Both the position numbers and the translations under genes were made by a program. Below the pieces are notes generated by a model, which ran no database searches, was not told the DNA's origin, and saw only the letters and a list, made by a program, of their open reading frames with translations. From Eriocheir sinensis (Eukaryota > Arthropoda > Malacostraca > Decapoda > Varunidae): a stretch of DNA of 64,000 nucleotides. The DNA lies in NCBI RefSeq assembly GCF_024679095.1, contig NC_066567.1, forward strand, positions 8,332,485 through 8,396,484. Reading direction: 5' to 3'. The number at the start of each line of letters is the position of its first letter. Positions within the stretch are counted from its first letter, which is position 1. Below, in pieces: positions 52,926-62,350 of the stretch.

Positions 52926-53704
52926 TGCAAAAAAAGAAAAAAAAGGAAGCAGTCCCCTCGATGACAAGGTATGGATATGAAAATTAAAAGGGACAGTGAT
53001 CGTTAAGTAAGAAAAATAAAAAGGGGGCGGGTGGGGGCAAAGACAGCCAACAGGAAAAAACGAGGTAAACACGAAAAAGGAAAAGGAAAGAAATCAAAGT
53101 CGAGAAGGAAATCATGAAAAAAAGTCGAAATATAAAAAAAAGCTGGTGCGTGTTGTGTTATGTAGTGCGTGGAATGCTCCGTCACGTCATGGAAAATAAT
53201 GGTAAGTGACGTTTGGTGCGTGGAAATACAGTCAGCACAAGCATCATTTACCCAGTTTGTGTTACTTAAATATTTTCGACTTTTCCTCCTGCCTCCCTCT
53301 CCTCCCTCTCCCTTCACAGCGGGCTGGGTAACACATTAGTCGGCGTAAAAGTGACAAGTATGGTTCGTGGGATGACAAACTTTTCACGGCAAAAGTCTGA
53401 AATATTTTGCTTCCCAGAAACTTAGTTCATACTCTTTTCTTCTTTAAATTGAAAAAAGCTGAATGAGGTGATAGTCGAGACTGGACTAACTAAATATATC
53501 GTGGACAGAAGGGAAGAAGGGGTTTGGTTGTCACGTTGCTGATAATTTGAAAACCCTCAAGGCAACACAAGGATATGACGAGACTATAGGAGGCCTCACG
53601 CCCTACATTGACAGCTGACGTCTAAATGAAGCCCGGTTAAACGTTTGAATTAGCTTATGTACGAGAAGTCACCTAGCAAAATTATTATTATTTTATTATT
53701 TATA

Positions 53705-53925
53705 AGCTTATCATTAGTCTGCCAACAGTATTATCGGCCACAGCAATCACACTCATCTCATCAGCAAAGCTTGTGAGTGGCCAATCAGTGAGGAGGGAGG
53801 AGCCCGGTGAGGAAGGATGGGGAGAAGGACTCTAGGACAGGTAGCGGCGGCGGAGGACACTTGAAGGAGTCAGTCAGTCACTCGGCACAGGGCGTCAGAA
53901 CAGCAACAGCGTCAGGGATAACACG
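53705..53925 (+). promoter_or_regulatory. Promoter of RING gene A
   Basis: TATTATCGGCCACAGCAATC, then GGCCAATCAG (CCAAT box, 145 nt before the ATG), GC-rich boxes, and AGTCAGTCAGTCA resembling the arthropod initiator TCAGT. A CAGAACAGCAACAGCG 5' UTR follows. The same order occurs before genes B and C. Confidence 0.6.
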
Positions 53926-54014
53926 ATGGGCACGTGTCCTGTTACTGGGATGAAGGTGTGTATACCCGGGGACTGTGAGATTAGCCAGGTGGGCCTATAG
54001 CCCCTATACAAACT

Positions 54015-54053
<39 letters not shown>

Positions 54054-54528
54054 AGTTGCCGTCGCTACTCGGCCAGGCGGCGGCGCGACTGAGCCATGCA
54101 AGGCGCGGCACAGACGAATCTCACCCCTCCTCCCCTTGCAGGTCCCCCTCGAGGCCCAGGCGGAGTGCCCCGTGTGCCTGCAGGAGTATGACAAGTCCCA
54201 GGAAAGGCTCCCGCGATTCCTGCGCTGCGGACACACCTTCTGCACGGCCTGCCTCTGCCAGCTGGAGGGTCAGTGGATCCTGACGTGCCCCCTGTGCCGC
54301 ACGACACACGACTGCGGCGGGAGGCTGCCCCCCACCAACCCTACTTTCCGTGGCCAGCTCAAGTACGTCGCGGAGTGGTGCGTGGAGGCGTCCCCGGAGA
54401 TCTGCACGCCCTGCTCCCCGCGCCCCGCCCGCAGCTCTGTCACGCCTCAAGAGCGGCTGGCGGGCTTCCAGCTCACCTCCTTCGTGCCCCTCAACCACGT
54501 GGTGCTGGTCCTGAGCTGGATGGAGTGA
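53926..54528 (+). CDS. Small RING-finger protein A, two exons
   Basis: Exons 53926-53955 (MGTCPVTGMK) and 54142-54528, phase-0 GT-AG intron of 186 bp, 138 residues. The RING-HC (C3HC4) domain is complete: C19-x2-C22, C39-G-H41, C44-x2-C47, C59-x2-C62, with CPVCLQEYD, RCGHTFCTACL and CPLCR as key blocks. RINGs of this type recruit E2 enzymes, so the likely role is an E3 ubiquitin ligase. A shared motif follows the RING (RLPPTNPTFRGQLK, 71-84), and the end is VVLVLSWME. No B-box, coiled coil, membrane span or other known domain is present. It is the first of three tandem paralogues in the same orientation. I do not recognise a named family. The intron has a CA run and the 3' UTR has a CG/TG alternating tract at 54611-54660. 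Confidence 0.88.
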
Positions 54529-55210
54529 CGGCGGGAGCGAAGGTGTGGTAAAGAGGCAATGGTCGGGATGCTGGTGGTTGCCTGTTTTGATGGTGTGGGG
54601 GGCAGGAGGGTGTGCGCGCGCGCGCGCGTGTGTGTGTGTTTGTGTGTGTGTGTGTTTGTATCCAATGAAAATCATTCTGGATGAGATGTCCGAGTCAAAG
54701 TTATTTAGTTTACAAGTAAAGATTATTTTCTAAGAAAATACTTTTGTTTTACATTTCCTTTCATATTCTGCTTTTAATAATGATAATAATAACAATAACA
54801 ATAATAATATGACAGTAAAATAATGTTAAGGCTCAACCGTAGCTTTGAGAATGTACTTAAGATAAGTGGCGAGAGGTTCACTGGATGTGATGGATTAACA
54901 GCAATATACATTATGATGACTCACGACACTACTGGCAGTGTGAGCCGGAGGCTGGAGTAGCTTACGCTACTGACAGCACGACCTCACCTGGGCATGGTGC
55001 AGGGAGGGGCCGTGGCGGTGACGGGCTGGTGATTGATAGGGACATGTTACGCAGACGACCATGAGTTACTGACAACACACCAGCCCACAGGCGTTGAGGT
55101 CACTGATGCTTACCTAGCCTGACCAGCCTAGAGGTCGACTGGAGCTTACTAGGAATACATCGTAATACATCGAAGAAAAAATATCCAAAATCATTACTAT
55201 CATTCTCATT
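54529..55210. other. 3' UTR and spacer between RING genes A and B
   Basis: Contains the CG/GT tract (54611-54660), a weak AGTAAA near 54715 that may serve as polyadenylation signal, and a stretch around 55080-55145 (GTTGAGGTC, CCTGACC words) that resembles 57485-57560. Confidence 0.5.
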
Positions 55211-55431
55211 CTATTATCGGTCACGGCTATCACTTGCTTCTTGTTCAGACACTTAAACTGCCAGGCCTGTGATTGGCTAGTTACGGGAGGGGGGAGGAGC
55301 CTGGGGGATGGGGGAGGGCGGGGGCGGTCAACGGGTCAGGTGAACTCGGGTCTCGGGTCAGTGCTCCGCGGGGACTCGAGTCTGTCAGTCAGTCAGAACA
55401 GCAGCAGCGACGGGAAGGGCAGCACGGCAAG
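55211..55431 (+). promoter_or_regulatory. Promoter of RING gene B
   Basis: TATTATCGGTCACGGCTATC, then GTGATTGGCTAG (inverted CCAAT, 161 nt before the ATG), a GGGAGG/GGGCGGGGG GC-rich block, and GTCAGTCAGTCAGAACAGCA at 55384-55403 as initiator plus 5' UTR start. Closely similar to the promoter of gene A. Confidence 0.65.
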
Positions 55432-56130
55432 ATGGGCATATGTGCGGTTACTGGTATGAAGGTGTGTATACGTGTGTGTGTGTGTGTGTGTACGGTTTGT
55501 AATGACTAGGCGAGTTTTTATAGCTAGTTTCACGTATTTTATGTGTATTCTATGGAACTTTTAGCATATTCGTATTTCAAATTTTATAGAAACGGTGGTC
55601 AATTTACTGTCTATCTGTGTGTGTGTGTGTGTGTGTGTGTTGCAAGAAGGTGCCGTTTGTTTCCTGAAGAAGCCGCGACAAGTGTTCGTAACGGCCCGGT
55701 GCGATGCTTCACCACTGGGCCACGCGCTCGTCGGACGCCTGCCGGCTATAGACACAAGCACTGACGCCCCTTTTCTCCCCTGCAGGTCCCCACTGAGGCG
55801 TCCACAGAGTGTCCCGTATGCCTGAAGGAGTACGATAGATCCTTCGGAGGAATCCCGCGGTTCCTGAAATGCGGACACACCTTCTGCGCCTCCTGTCTCC
55901 TGCACATGATAGACTTGAGGGTGCCGAAGAGCCCCATGAAGTGCCCTCTGTGCCGCGAGAATCACCACCACAGGGGGAGGTTGCCGCCTTTCAACCCTGC
56001 CTTCCGCGGCGCCCTGAAACGACCCATGGACACGGCGACGGAGGTGAAGGAGGCTCGGTGTCTGCGCATCACCGAGATCGACCCTTACGTCTTGGTTAGT
56101 TGGGGGTGTATCGAGCATGGTGGCGAGTGA
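55432..56130 (+). CDS. Small RING-finger protein B, two exons
   Basis: Exons 55432-55461 (MGICAVTGMK) and 55786-56130, phase-0 intron of 324 bp, 124 residues. C3HC4 RING: C19-x2-C22, C39-G-H41, C44-x2-C47, C63-x2-C66, with CPVCLKEYDRS, RFLKCGHTFCASCL and CPLCREN. The loop before the last Cys pair is four residues longer than in protein A. The post-RING motif is RLPPFNPAFRGALK and the tail has DPYVLVSWGC, matching the VLVLSW of A. Likely an E3 ubiquitin ligase by the RING; substrate unknown. Of the three paralogues, A and B share the first exon pattern MG-C-VTGMK most closely. GT runs occur in the intron. AATAAA at 56463 is the probable polyadenylation signal. Confidence 0.88.
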
Positions 56131-56164
56131 CGGAGAGCTGGATCAACCCCGTATTCTTATCCCA

Positions 56165-56345
56165 TCGGCACCTCCGTTCGCCTGTTTAAAAGCCTCTCGT
56201 ACAAGTTGCTCGGGTTTCCATGGAGTTTTGTGATCCTAGTGACAGTTTTACACGACTTCTGCGCACCATGAACGGAAAAGTGACCCACGAATACTCGGTT
56301 ACTCTTCTCTGTGGTCTTGGGAAATGAATTTAATAGGAGCCCGAT
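56165..56345 (+). repeat. Repeat R subfamily 2, single copy
   Basis: GTGATCCTAGTGACAGTTTT, CACGACTTCTG, CATGAACGGAAAAG, and TTACTCTTCTCTGTGG follow in the order of the 37-kb array. It lies in the 3' flank or UTR of RING gene B. Confidence 0.82.
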
Positions 56346-56462
56346 GCGTTGACAAATATGTACCTCATCTTCACCTATATGTGTGTGTGTGTGTGTAAGT
56401 GTAAGAGTGTGTGTGGTATTTATATCATCACATTCTCATAAACTATTCTGAACTATTGTACA

Positions 56463-56468
56463 AATAAA
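56463..56468 (+). promoter_or_regulatory. RING gene B polyadenylation signal
   Basis: AATAAA 333 nt after the stop, the first canonical signal downstream. Confidence 0.55.
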
Positions 56469-56799
56469 TATTTTCTACAGATATTTGTTTTCTAATACCC
56501 TCGTGTGAAATAACTAATATAATTCACATCTACATATAAATAATCACTAACATCAATGTGATACTACTGACATGTATACTGCTTCCATAACGAGGCCAAA
56601 ATACGGGTTACCAGAAGCTTGCAAAGGGAAAAATAAGAATAAATGAGTCTTCCCTTGTCTGGCGATATGGCGTGGGCAGGAAGGCGGCAGAGACAATGTT
56701 ATGAAAGAAGATAAAATGTTGAGCCAGTGTTGGGGATATTAAAGGATAAGGATTATGGAAAGGAGTGGGATGCAGAGGGATAAAACTGAGGGTCATATT

Positions 56800-57060
56800 C
56801 TTTAAAAAAAATCATCGTCCAAGCACACATATTTTGACAAGACTTTCGGGGGAGTTTTGGGAGTACTTTCATGACTTCGGAGCGGTGAGCAGCAGGATTT
56901 TTTTCTCTGCACTCTTTTTGTTGCCCTTGAGTCGTCTCCTTTGCTGTAAAAAAAAAAAGGTTGACCCCTCTTCTGTATCGTTAATCTAAGGAAACGCTCA
57001 TTTAGACCCGATTGATCCCCTTTTCGGTGGTTAATGTAAGAGGAGAAGGATCTATAATAA
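56800..57060 (+). repeat. Repeat R copy interrupted by element S
   Basis: TTTTGACAAGACTTTCGGGG and TTTCATGACTTC, then an S element (56878-56960), then TTGACCCCTCTTCTGTATCG and the rest of R. In intact R copies the two flanks are nearly contiguous. Confidence 0.85.
56878..56960 (+). mobile_element. Short interspersed element S, nested in repeat R
   Basis: GGAGCGGTGAGCAGCAGG, T-rich, TTGTTGCCCTTGAGTCGTC and TCCTTTGCTGTAAAAAAA in the order of other S copies. The A tail ends at the junction with R. Confidence 0.82.
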
Positions 57061-57104
57061 GCGATACAAAGCGTCACAGGTCAAAAATAAGAAGAAAGCG
57101 TCTG

Positions 57105-57330
57105 ACAAAGGGCTGTATTTTAAGACACCATCGCTTCTCGCATCAACTGTTTCTAAAGGTCAAAGAGGGGATCAATCGGGTTTTCATGCGTGTTTTTTAA
57201 GGTTCATGGCACAGAAAACGGGTCAAACTACCACCAGGGTCATAAAACGGCCCCTGGAAAGGCCTACAGCTCCTACGAAAGCCATGTCAAATATGTGAAC
57301 TTGGGCGACGAAATGTTTTAAAATACGACC
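57105..57330 (-). repeat. Repeat R, inverted single copy
   Basis: The reverse complement contains TTTGACATGGCTTTCGTAGG, TTTTATGACCCTGGTGGTAG and TTTGACCCGTTTTCTGTGCC. It lies 50 bp from the direct copy at 56.8-57.06 kb. Confidence 0.82.
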
Positions 57331-57621
57331 CAAAAATCCCGAATTGAGAGACGTGGGTGGGATACTATTATAAAGATCTCACCGCGCCACGCCTTTGATG
57401 CACGTGGTAGGAAGAGGCAGGTGGGGCTCAAGGGATTAGTGTGGCTTAACGGGTTGCGGCAGACAGGTGTACTAAGAATAATACAGGTTAATGACGACTT
57501 GCAGGTGTTGAGGTCGCTGACACCTGACCTCTCTACCTGACCGACCTTTCTGACCACTGATGTAGAGATTAATAACAGACTAGCTAAATTTATCGCCGGG
57601 ACGTCCTTTTTGGCAGGATTA

Positions 57622-57715
57622 TTATTTTTTTTTTACAACAAAGGAGACAGCTAAAGGGCACAAAAAAAGGAAACAATAATAAAAAAGCCCGCTACTCGCT
57701 GCTCCTAAAACGTGA
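57622..57715 (-). mobile_element. Short interspersed element S
   Basis: The reverse complement shows AGGAGCAGCGAGTAGCGGGC, a T-rich middle with TTGTTTCCTTTTTTT, then GCCCTTTAGCTGTCTCCTTT and GTTGTAAAAAAA. It is one of the most complete copies. Confidence 0.8.
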
Positions 57716-57882
57716 AATAGGAGGAAAAATAAGGCAGATAGACGGTTCTTTTACGATACACTGTTTGCAAAGGCGGTTCAAGCGGTCATTGTTTTTTCCT
57801 TGAGTTGCTTCCTTTCCTGCTAAAAAGTGACCGGGGAAGTTTCATAAATCGCCAGTTGTTAATAACGGAAAGAGTGTTCGTA

Positions 57883-57932
57883 TACTTTTTTTTTTTTTAC
57901 AGTAAAGGAAGAAGCTCAAGGGCAAAAACAAC

Positions 57933-57967
<35 letters not shown>

Positions 57968-58132
57968 AGGGAATCAGTTTACTTTTTTTTTTTTTACAGT
58001 AAAGGAAGAGGCTCAAGGGCAAAAACAACAAAACACACATACACACACACATACACATACACACACGGAAAGGGAATCAGTTTACTTTTTTTTTTTTTAC
58101 AGTAAAGGAAGAAGCTCAAGGGCAAAAAAAAT

Positions 58133-58165
<33 letters not shown>
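57883..58165. repeat. Triple tandem of S-derived 3' end with CA tract
   Basis: Three units of about 95 bp: GGGAATCAGTTTACTTTTTT, ACAGTAAAGGAAGAAGCTCA, AGGGCAAAAACAACAAAACA, then a CA run. The S sequence is in minus orientation in all three. Confidence 0.87.
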
Positions 58166-58166
<1 letters not shown>

Positions 58167-58319
58167 CTGCTAGCATCTCCTACATAAGAAAGCAGAGAAG
58201 GATATGTATTGTTGAAGGACGTGCAGTGTTTTTGGATATTTAAATGATGCAACGCTAGAAAGTGATTGCTACAGTTTTCAGAGAGCAAAAGTAGCGTTCA
58301 TGTTTCCTCTATTTTTTAT

Positions 58320-58560
58320 ATATATATTTTTTGCAGCAAGGGAGACAACTCAAGAACAAAAAACAATAGAAAAAACATGCAGCGCTTCTGTGGTAAAATA
58401 AAAAAAAAGAGAATAGGTCAAAAGAGAGGTCAGGGGTCATAATCAAGCACAGATCATTCTTTACTTTTGTCTATTATGGGAGCGGTGAGTAGCGGGATTT
58501 TTTTTCTACTTTTTTTTGTTGCCCTTGAGCCGTCTCCTTTGTTGCAAAATAAAAATAATA
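58320..58560. mobile_element. Two further element S copies
   Basis: A minus-oriented partial copy at 58330-58390 (GGGAGACAACTCAAGAACAA) and a plus copy at 58478-58555 (GGGAGCGGTGAGTAGCGGGA, then TTGCCCTTGAGCCGTCTCC). Confidence 0.72.
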
Positions 58561-58589
58561 ATAAAAAAACCTTACATCTTCCTTTCGCT

Positions 58590-59050
58590 TCTTAATTTCT
58601 TGCTCTTCCTTCTCATAATCGTTCATGTCACGACCCTCAGTCTTATCAAGGAAACATAAAAAAAGTCACACTCACGACCCTCAGTCTTATCAAGGAAACA
58701 AATAAACAAAAAAAAGTCATTCAGAAGCATTATAATATCCTTTCATTTTCTCGTTTCTTTCTCTTTCTATTCATACTTGCTCACATCACGACTCATTCTT
58801 AACAAAGGAAAAAAAAAAAAAACCCGTCATTCAGTAACCCAAACACTATTCAGGGGTTGACAAATACATTCCATCAACAATATCATTTCGTTTTCTCGTT
58901 TCTTTCTCTTCCTATTCATACTTGCTCACATCACGACTCTCATTCTTAACAAGGAAACAAAAACAAACAAACAAAACCCCGTCATTCAGTAGCCCAAACA
59001 CTATTCAGAGATTGACAAATACATTCCATCGAGAGACTAAACATTCCGAT
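58590..59050. repeat. Degenerate direct repeats
   Basis: CACGACCCTCAGTCTTATC occurs twice at 58628-58695. A longer pair (58735-58870, 58880-59035) shares TCTCGTTTCTTTCTC, CATACTTGCTCACATCACG and CATTCAGTA, AACACTATTCAG blocks. Confidence 0.78.
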
Positions 59051-59214
59051 TCCTTTTAAGACGTAGGTTAAGAGGAATGACCCAGTTTAATGAATGAGTG
59101 AGGGTGATGTACGAAACAGATAAGACGCTTGTAGCAGATAAGATAGTAAGTAGAGCTGAGTAATAGAGAAAACGAATAGACATGAACACACTGAACAGTT
59201 AAGTAAAAGTGTCT

Positions 59215-59616
59215 GGCTTGGCAATGCCAACAGGATAGAACTCGCAAAAATGGATTTAAATTAGAAAAGTATAGATTTAGGAGAGATATAGGCAAGCATC
59301 GGTTTAGTAATAGGGTGGTGGGGGAATGGAATAGACTCAGCAATGACATAGTTAGTGCAGGGACGATAGCTTGTTTTAAGAGTAGACTAGATAGCTACAT
59401 GGACGATGACGACAGGTGGCAGTGAGGTGTGGGTGCAGTAAGGTGACGGAGTACTGGATGCGTGCCTAGAACCGCCGGTATAACGAGGATCAAGCCTCTA
59501 CCTGTAACCCCTGTAACTACACCTCACCCACCGTGAGTGGTGGGGGGGATTCTGGAGCTGCCCTGTGTAGGCCACCCGGCCTCTTGCAGTTTCCCTATGT
59601 TCTTATGTTCTTATGC
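59215..59616 (+). mobile_element. CR1-like LINE 3' end with TGTTCTTA tail
   Basis: Residual RT C-terminus KYRFRRDIGKHRFSNRVVGE, WNRLSNDIVSAGTIACFKSR, then a stop near 59426. The 3' UTR ends in TATGTTCTTATGTTCTTATG, an 8-bp tail repeat typical of CR1. Confidence 0.88.
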
Positions 59617-59639
59617 TGTACAGTGGAATAGTTTAGAAA

Positions 59640-59878
59640 CGGAAGAATTTGAAACGTAAACACTGATAACTTTTTCCTGTGTGTGTATGGGCGGGTGTGG
59701 GACCTCAGGGTGATATCGGCGGAGTCAGTGATTGGTCAGTCTGTGAAGCGCGGGGGAGTCTTGGGAGGGGGAGGTGGGTATACCGGTCAACACTTGTTTA
59801 AGTCAGTCGGGACGCGGCAGTCACTCAGAACAGAAACAACAGCAGCGACAGGAAGTGTACTACAGTAACTTCACCAAG
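59640..59878 (+). promoter_or_regulatory. Promoter of RING gene C
   Basis: GTCAGTGATTGGTCAG (inverted CCAAT, 149 nt before the ATG), a GGGGGAG/GGGAGGGGGAGG block, AGTCAGTCGGG and TCACTCAGAACAGAAACAAC before the ATG: the same order as promoters A and B, more diverged. Confidence 0.6.
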
Positions 59879-60977
59879 ATGGGGATGTGTCCTATTGGTG
59901 GTGAGGTGTGTATATGTGTGGGTGTGGAGGGAGGGGGTGCGATCCAAGGTGTCCATACAACCAGCAAACACAACTGCGCCCAAAGTTTCGCGCCATGGCC
60001 TGTCTCCTGGGCACCGATGTCAGATTATCGTACTCAGAGCCTCGTATTTAACTGTTTCTGAGCTATAGCTATTGCCAAAAAACACCAATAATTAACCATT
60101 TTAACGATAACTATATATGAAGGCAGTTTTTGGGTCGGAAGTCGGCATAGGAGGCTGAGTACGACAATCTAGCAACGTTGATTCTGCGGCGTGTTCTGCG
60201 TCGGGAGCACGAGGGAGTGGCGTCTGTTTCCTCCTTAGCCCTGTATCGCCAGTCTAAGTTGCTGGAGTTTTGTGTTTCGTGATCCTAGTGACAGTTTTAC
60301 ACGACTTCTGCATCTGGAACGGAAAAATAACCCTTGAAAACCCGATTACTCTTCTCTGTGGCCTTGGGAAATCGTATTACAAGACATTTCGCCGCCCAAG
60401 AACACATATTTGACAAGGCTTTCGTAGGAGGTGTGGGCATTTCCAGGGGTAGTTTTATGACCCTGGTGGTAGTTTGACCCTTCTTCTGTAGCATGAACCT
60501 GAAGAAACACTAATTAGAACCCGACTGACCCCTTCTTTGACCTTTAGAAATAGATGATGTGAGAAGCGAGTCTTATAATATCAACCTATAGTCGTACTGG
60601 GACCTTGAATACTAACACCCCTTCCTCCCTTGCAGCTCCCACTCGAGGCGTCATCAGAGTGTCCCGTATGTCTGCTGGAGTACGACATATCCCTGGCAGG
60701 ACTCCCGAGGTACCTGCCATGCGGACACACCTTCTGTACCTTCTGCATCATGCGTCTGTGGGTCCCGAAGTGCATGACCATGACGATTGTAGTGACGTGT
60801 CCGCTTTGCCGCACCGAGCACCAACGCGGAGACATGATGCCGCCGGTAAACGATGGTCTTCGGGGCAAGCTCAAGATGGAGACGGAGCGGAGCACAGAGG
60901 CGCAGTACTTTTGTTCAATGCGCGTGGTGGAGATGGGCAGCACCAGGGGCATCAAGGCGGTCATGGGAATAGAGTGA
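59879..60977 (+). CDS. Small RING-finger protein C, two exons
   Basis: Exons 59879-59905 (MGMCPIGGE) and 60636-60977, phase-0 intron of 730 bp, 122 residues. C3HC4 RING: C18-x2-C21, C38-G-H40, C43-x2-C46, C64-x2-C67, with CPVCLLEYDIS, LPCGHTFCTFC and CPLCRTEH. The loop before the last Cys pair is the longest of the three and has an additional Cys at 55. The post-RING motif has diverged to MMPPVNDGLRGKLK, and the VLVLSW-type tail of A and B is absent. Probable E3 ubiquitin ligase; substrate unknown. The intron has been enlarged by a fold-back MITE (60020-60183) and two R repeats (60255-60560). AATAAA at 61130 fits as polyadenylation signal. Confidence 0.87.
60020..60183. mobile_element. Fold-back MITE in the RING gene C intron
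   Basis: AGATTATCGTACTCAGAGCC at the left pairs with GAGGCTGAGTACGACAATCT at the right. TTTTAACGATAACTATATATG and GAAGGCAGTTTTTGGGTCGG match the relatives in PGS1 intron 7. Confidence 0.8.
60255..60560 (+). repeat. Repeat R, subfamily 2 and subfamily 1 copies in series
   Basis: 60255-60380 matches the 37-kb type (GTGATCCTAGTGACAGTTTT, ACTCTTCTCTGTGGCC). 60385-60560 matches the 35-kb type (TTTGACAAGGCTTTCGTAGG, GTTTTATGACCCTGGTGGTA). Both lie in the RING gene C intron. Confidence 0.87.
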
Positions 60978-61129
60978 TGATGGTGGTGTGGTGATGATGT
61001 TGCTAGTGTTGTTAATGGTAGAGTTGATGAGTCTTACCATTGTGTGTGTGTGTGTGTGTGAGAGAGTTTATGACCGTTTCCCTTTAAAATTAACGCATTC
61101 CATGGAGTATACTGTGAATGATTTTTACG

Positions 61130-61135
61130 AATAAA
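61130..61135 (+). promoter_or_regulatory. RING gene C polyadenylation signal
   Basis: AATAAA 153 nt after the stop. Confidence 0.65.
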
Positions 61136-61139
61136 CCAT

Positions 61140-61297
61140 TTTTAACATTATTTCTCTTTTCATCCTCGTGCGACACAAAAAGCAATAGTGATTCATATGA
61201 CGATAATGATAACGATGCCAGCAATAAACTTAATGAAAAACAATGATAAGGCTAAGAACAACCTTATCAATAACAAGCAAAACTAACTGTGAAGGAA

Positions 61298-61379
<82 letters not shown>

Positions 61380-62250
61380 GGGAGGGGAGGGGATACAGCT
61401 CCACCTAAAAGCTCTCATCAAAACAAAGAAACAAAGATAGGGAATAGGAAGGGAAAGGAAAGAGAATGGAAAATAAAGGTAGGGAAGGGAAAACAAAGAA
61501 AAAAATAAGGCAAGGGAAGAAAAGGGTAACGGGCAAAATATGAGGCAAAGGGAGGGAAGAGGTGATGAAGGGAAGGGAAAGGAAGAAAAGAAAAGGGACG
61601 GAAAAGGAAGTGTAAGAAGGGAAGGGAGAGAAAGAAAAGGGGAGGGAAAGGAAGAAAGGGACGGAAAAGGAGTGTAAGAAGGGAGGGAAAGAAAGAAAAT
61701 GGAAAGGAAAGGAAGAAAAGCGAAGAGAGGTCTCCATACAAACAAGAAAACATAAAAAAAAGTTAGAAGACATCACATTCAGTCTTAAAAACATAATACA
61801 ATGAAAGGGAGAAAAAATGGAAGAGATTACTGTTTAAGAAGGAGTGGAAGGAAAGAATGGGAGGGGCAAAGACATGGGAAAGGGGAAAATGGGAAAAAAA
61901 GAATTAAGAACAAGAGAGAGGGCGAACAGGAGGAAGGAGGGAGGGAATACGAGTCAGGTAAGCGAACTAGTCAGGTGAAAGAATGTGGGAATGGGAGAGA
62001 GGCGAGGACATGAGAAACGGGAGAATGCGAAAGAAGTGAAAACGAGAGAGAGAGGGAAGGAGGGAGGGAATACGACAGTCAGGTAAGGGCTCAGAACTAG
62101 GTCACTCGGGTGGAAGAATGAGGAAAAAGGCGATGACTAGGGAAACTGGAAAGAAGTGAGAGCGAGAGAGATTTGATTTGATACGATTTGATACATTTAC
62201 TGAGATATACACATACATATATCCTCTCATTCGGCCATCTCTTTTGATTT
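61140..62250. other. GA and GGAAA repeat region, no gene
   Basis: (GA)n at 61298-61377, GGAAG/GAAAGG repeats to about 61730, then AG-rich DNA with a repeated GGAGGGAGGGAATACGA word at 61935 and 62057. Confidence 0.75.
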
Positions 62251-62350
62251 TTTTTTGTAGGAGCAGCGAGTGGCGGGCTTTTTATTTATTTATAGTTTCC
62301 TTTTTTTGTGCCCTTGAGCTGTCTCCTTTGTTGTGATAATAATAAAAAAC
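62250..62350 (+). mobile_element. Short interspersed element S
   Basis: GGAGCAGCGAGTGGCGGGCT, T-rich with TAGTTTCCTTTTTTTGTG, CCCTTGAGCTGTCTCCTTTG and an A-rich end. Confidence 0.82.

Larger units (their letters stand above)
50539..53700. other. Intergenic DNA, no gene
   Basis: It contains a GC-rich minisatellite at 51262-51540, (CT)n at 51773-51806, and at 52485-52575 a run of overlapping AGGTC words and CACCTG boxes. A LINE-tail and element-S remnant lies at 52810-52925. The remainder is complex with no supported exon. Confidence 0.65.

Noticed and set aside
54121..54675. Minus-strand frame of 184 codons over RING gene A
   Set aside because: Antisense shadow of a GC-rich coding exon; the plus strand has the complete RING.
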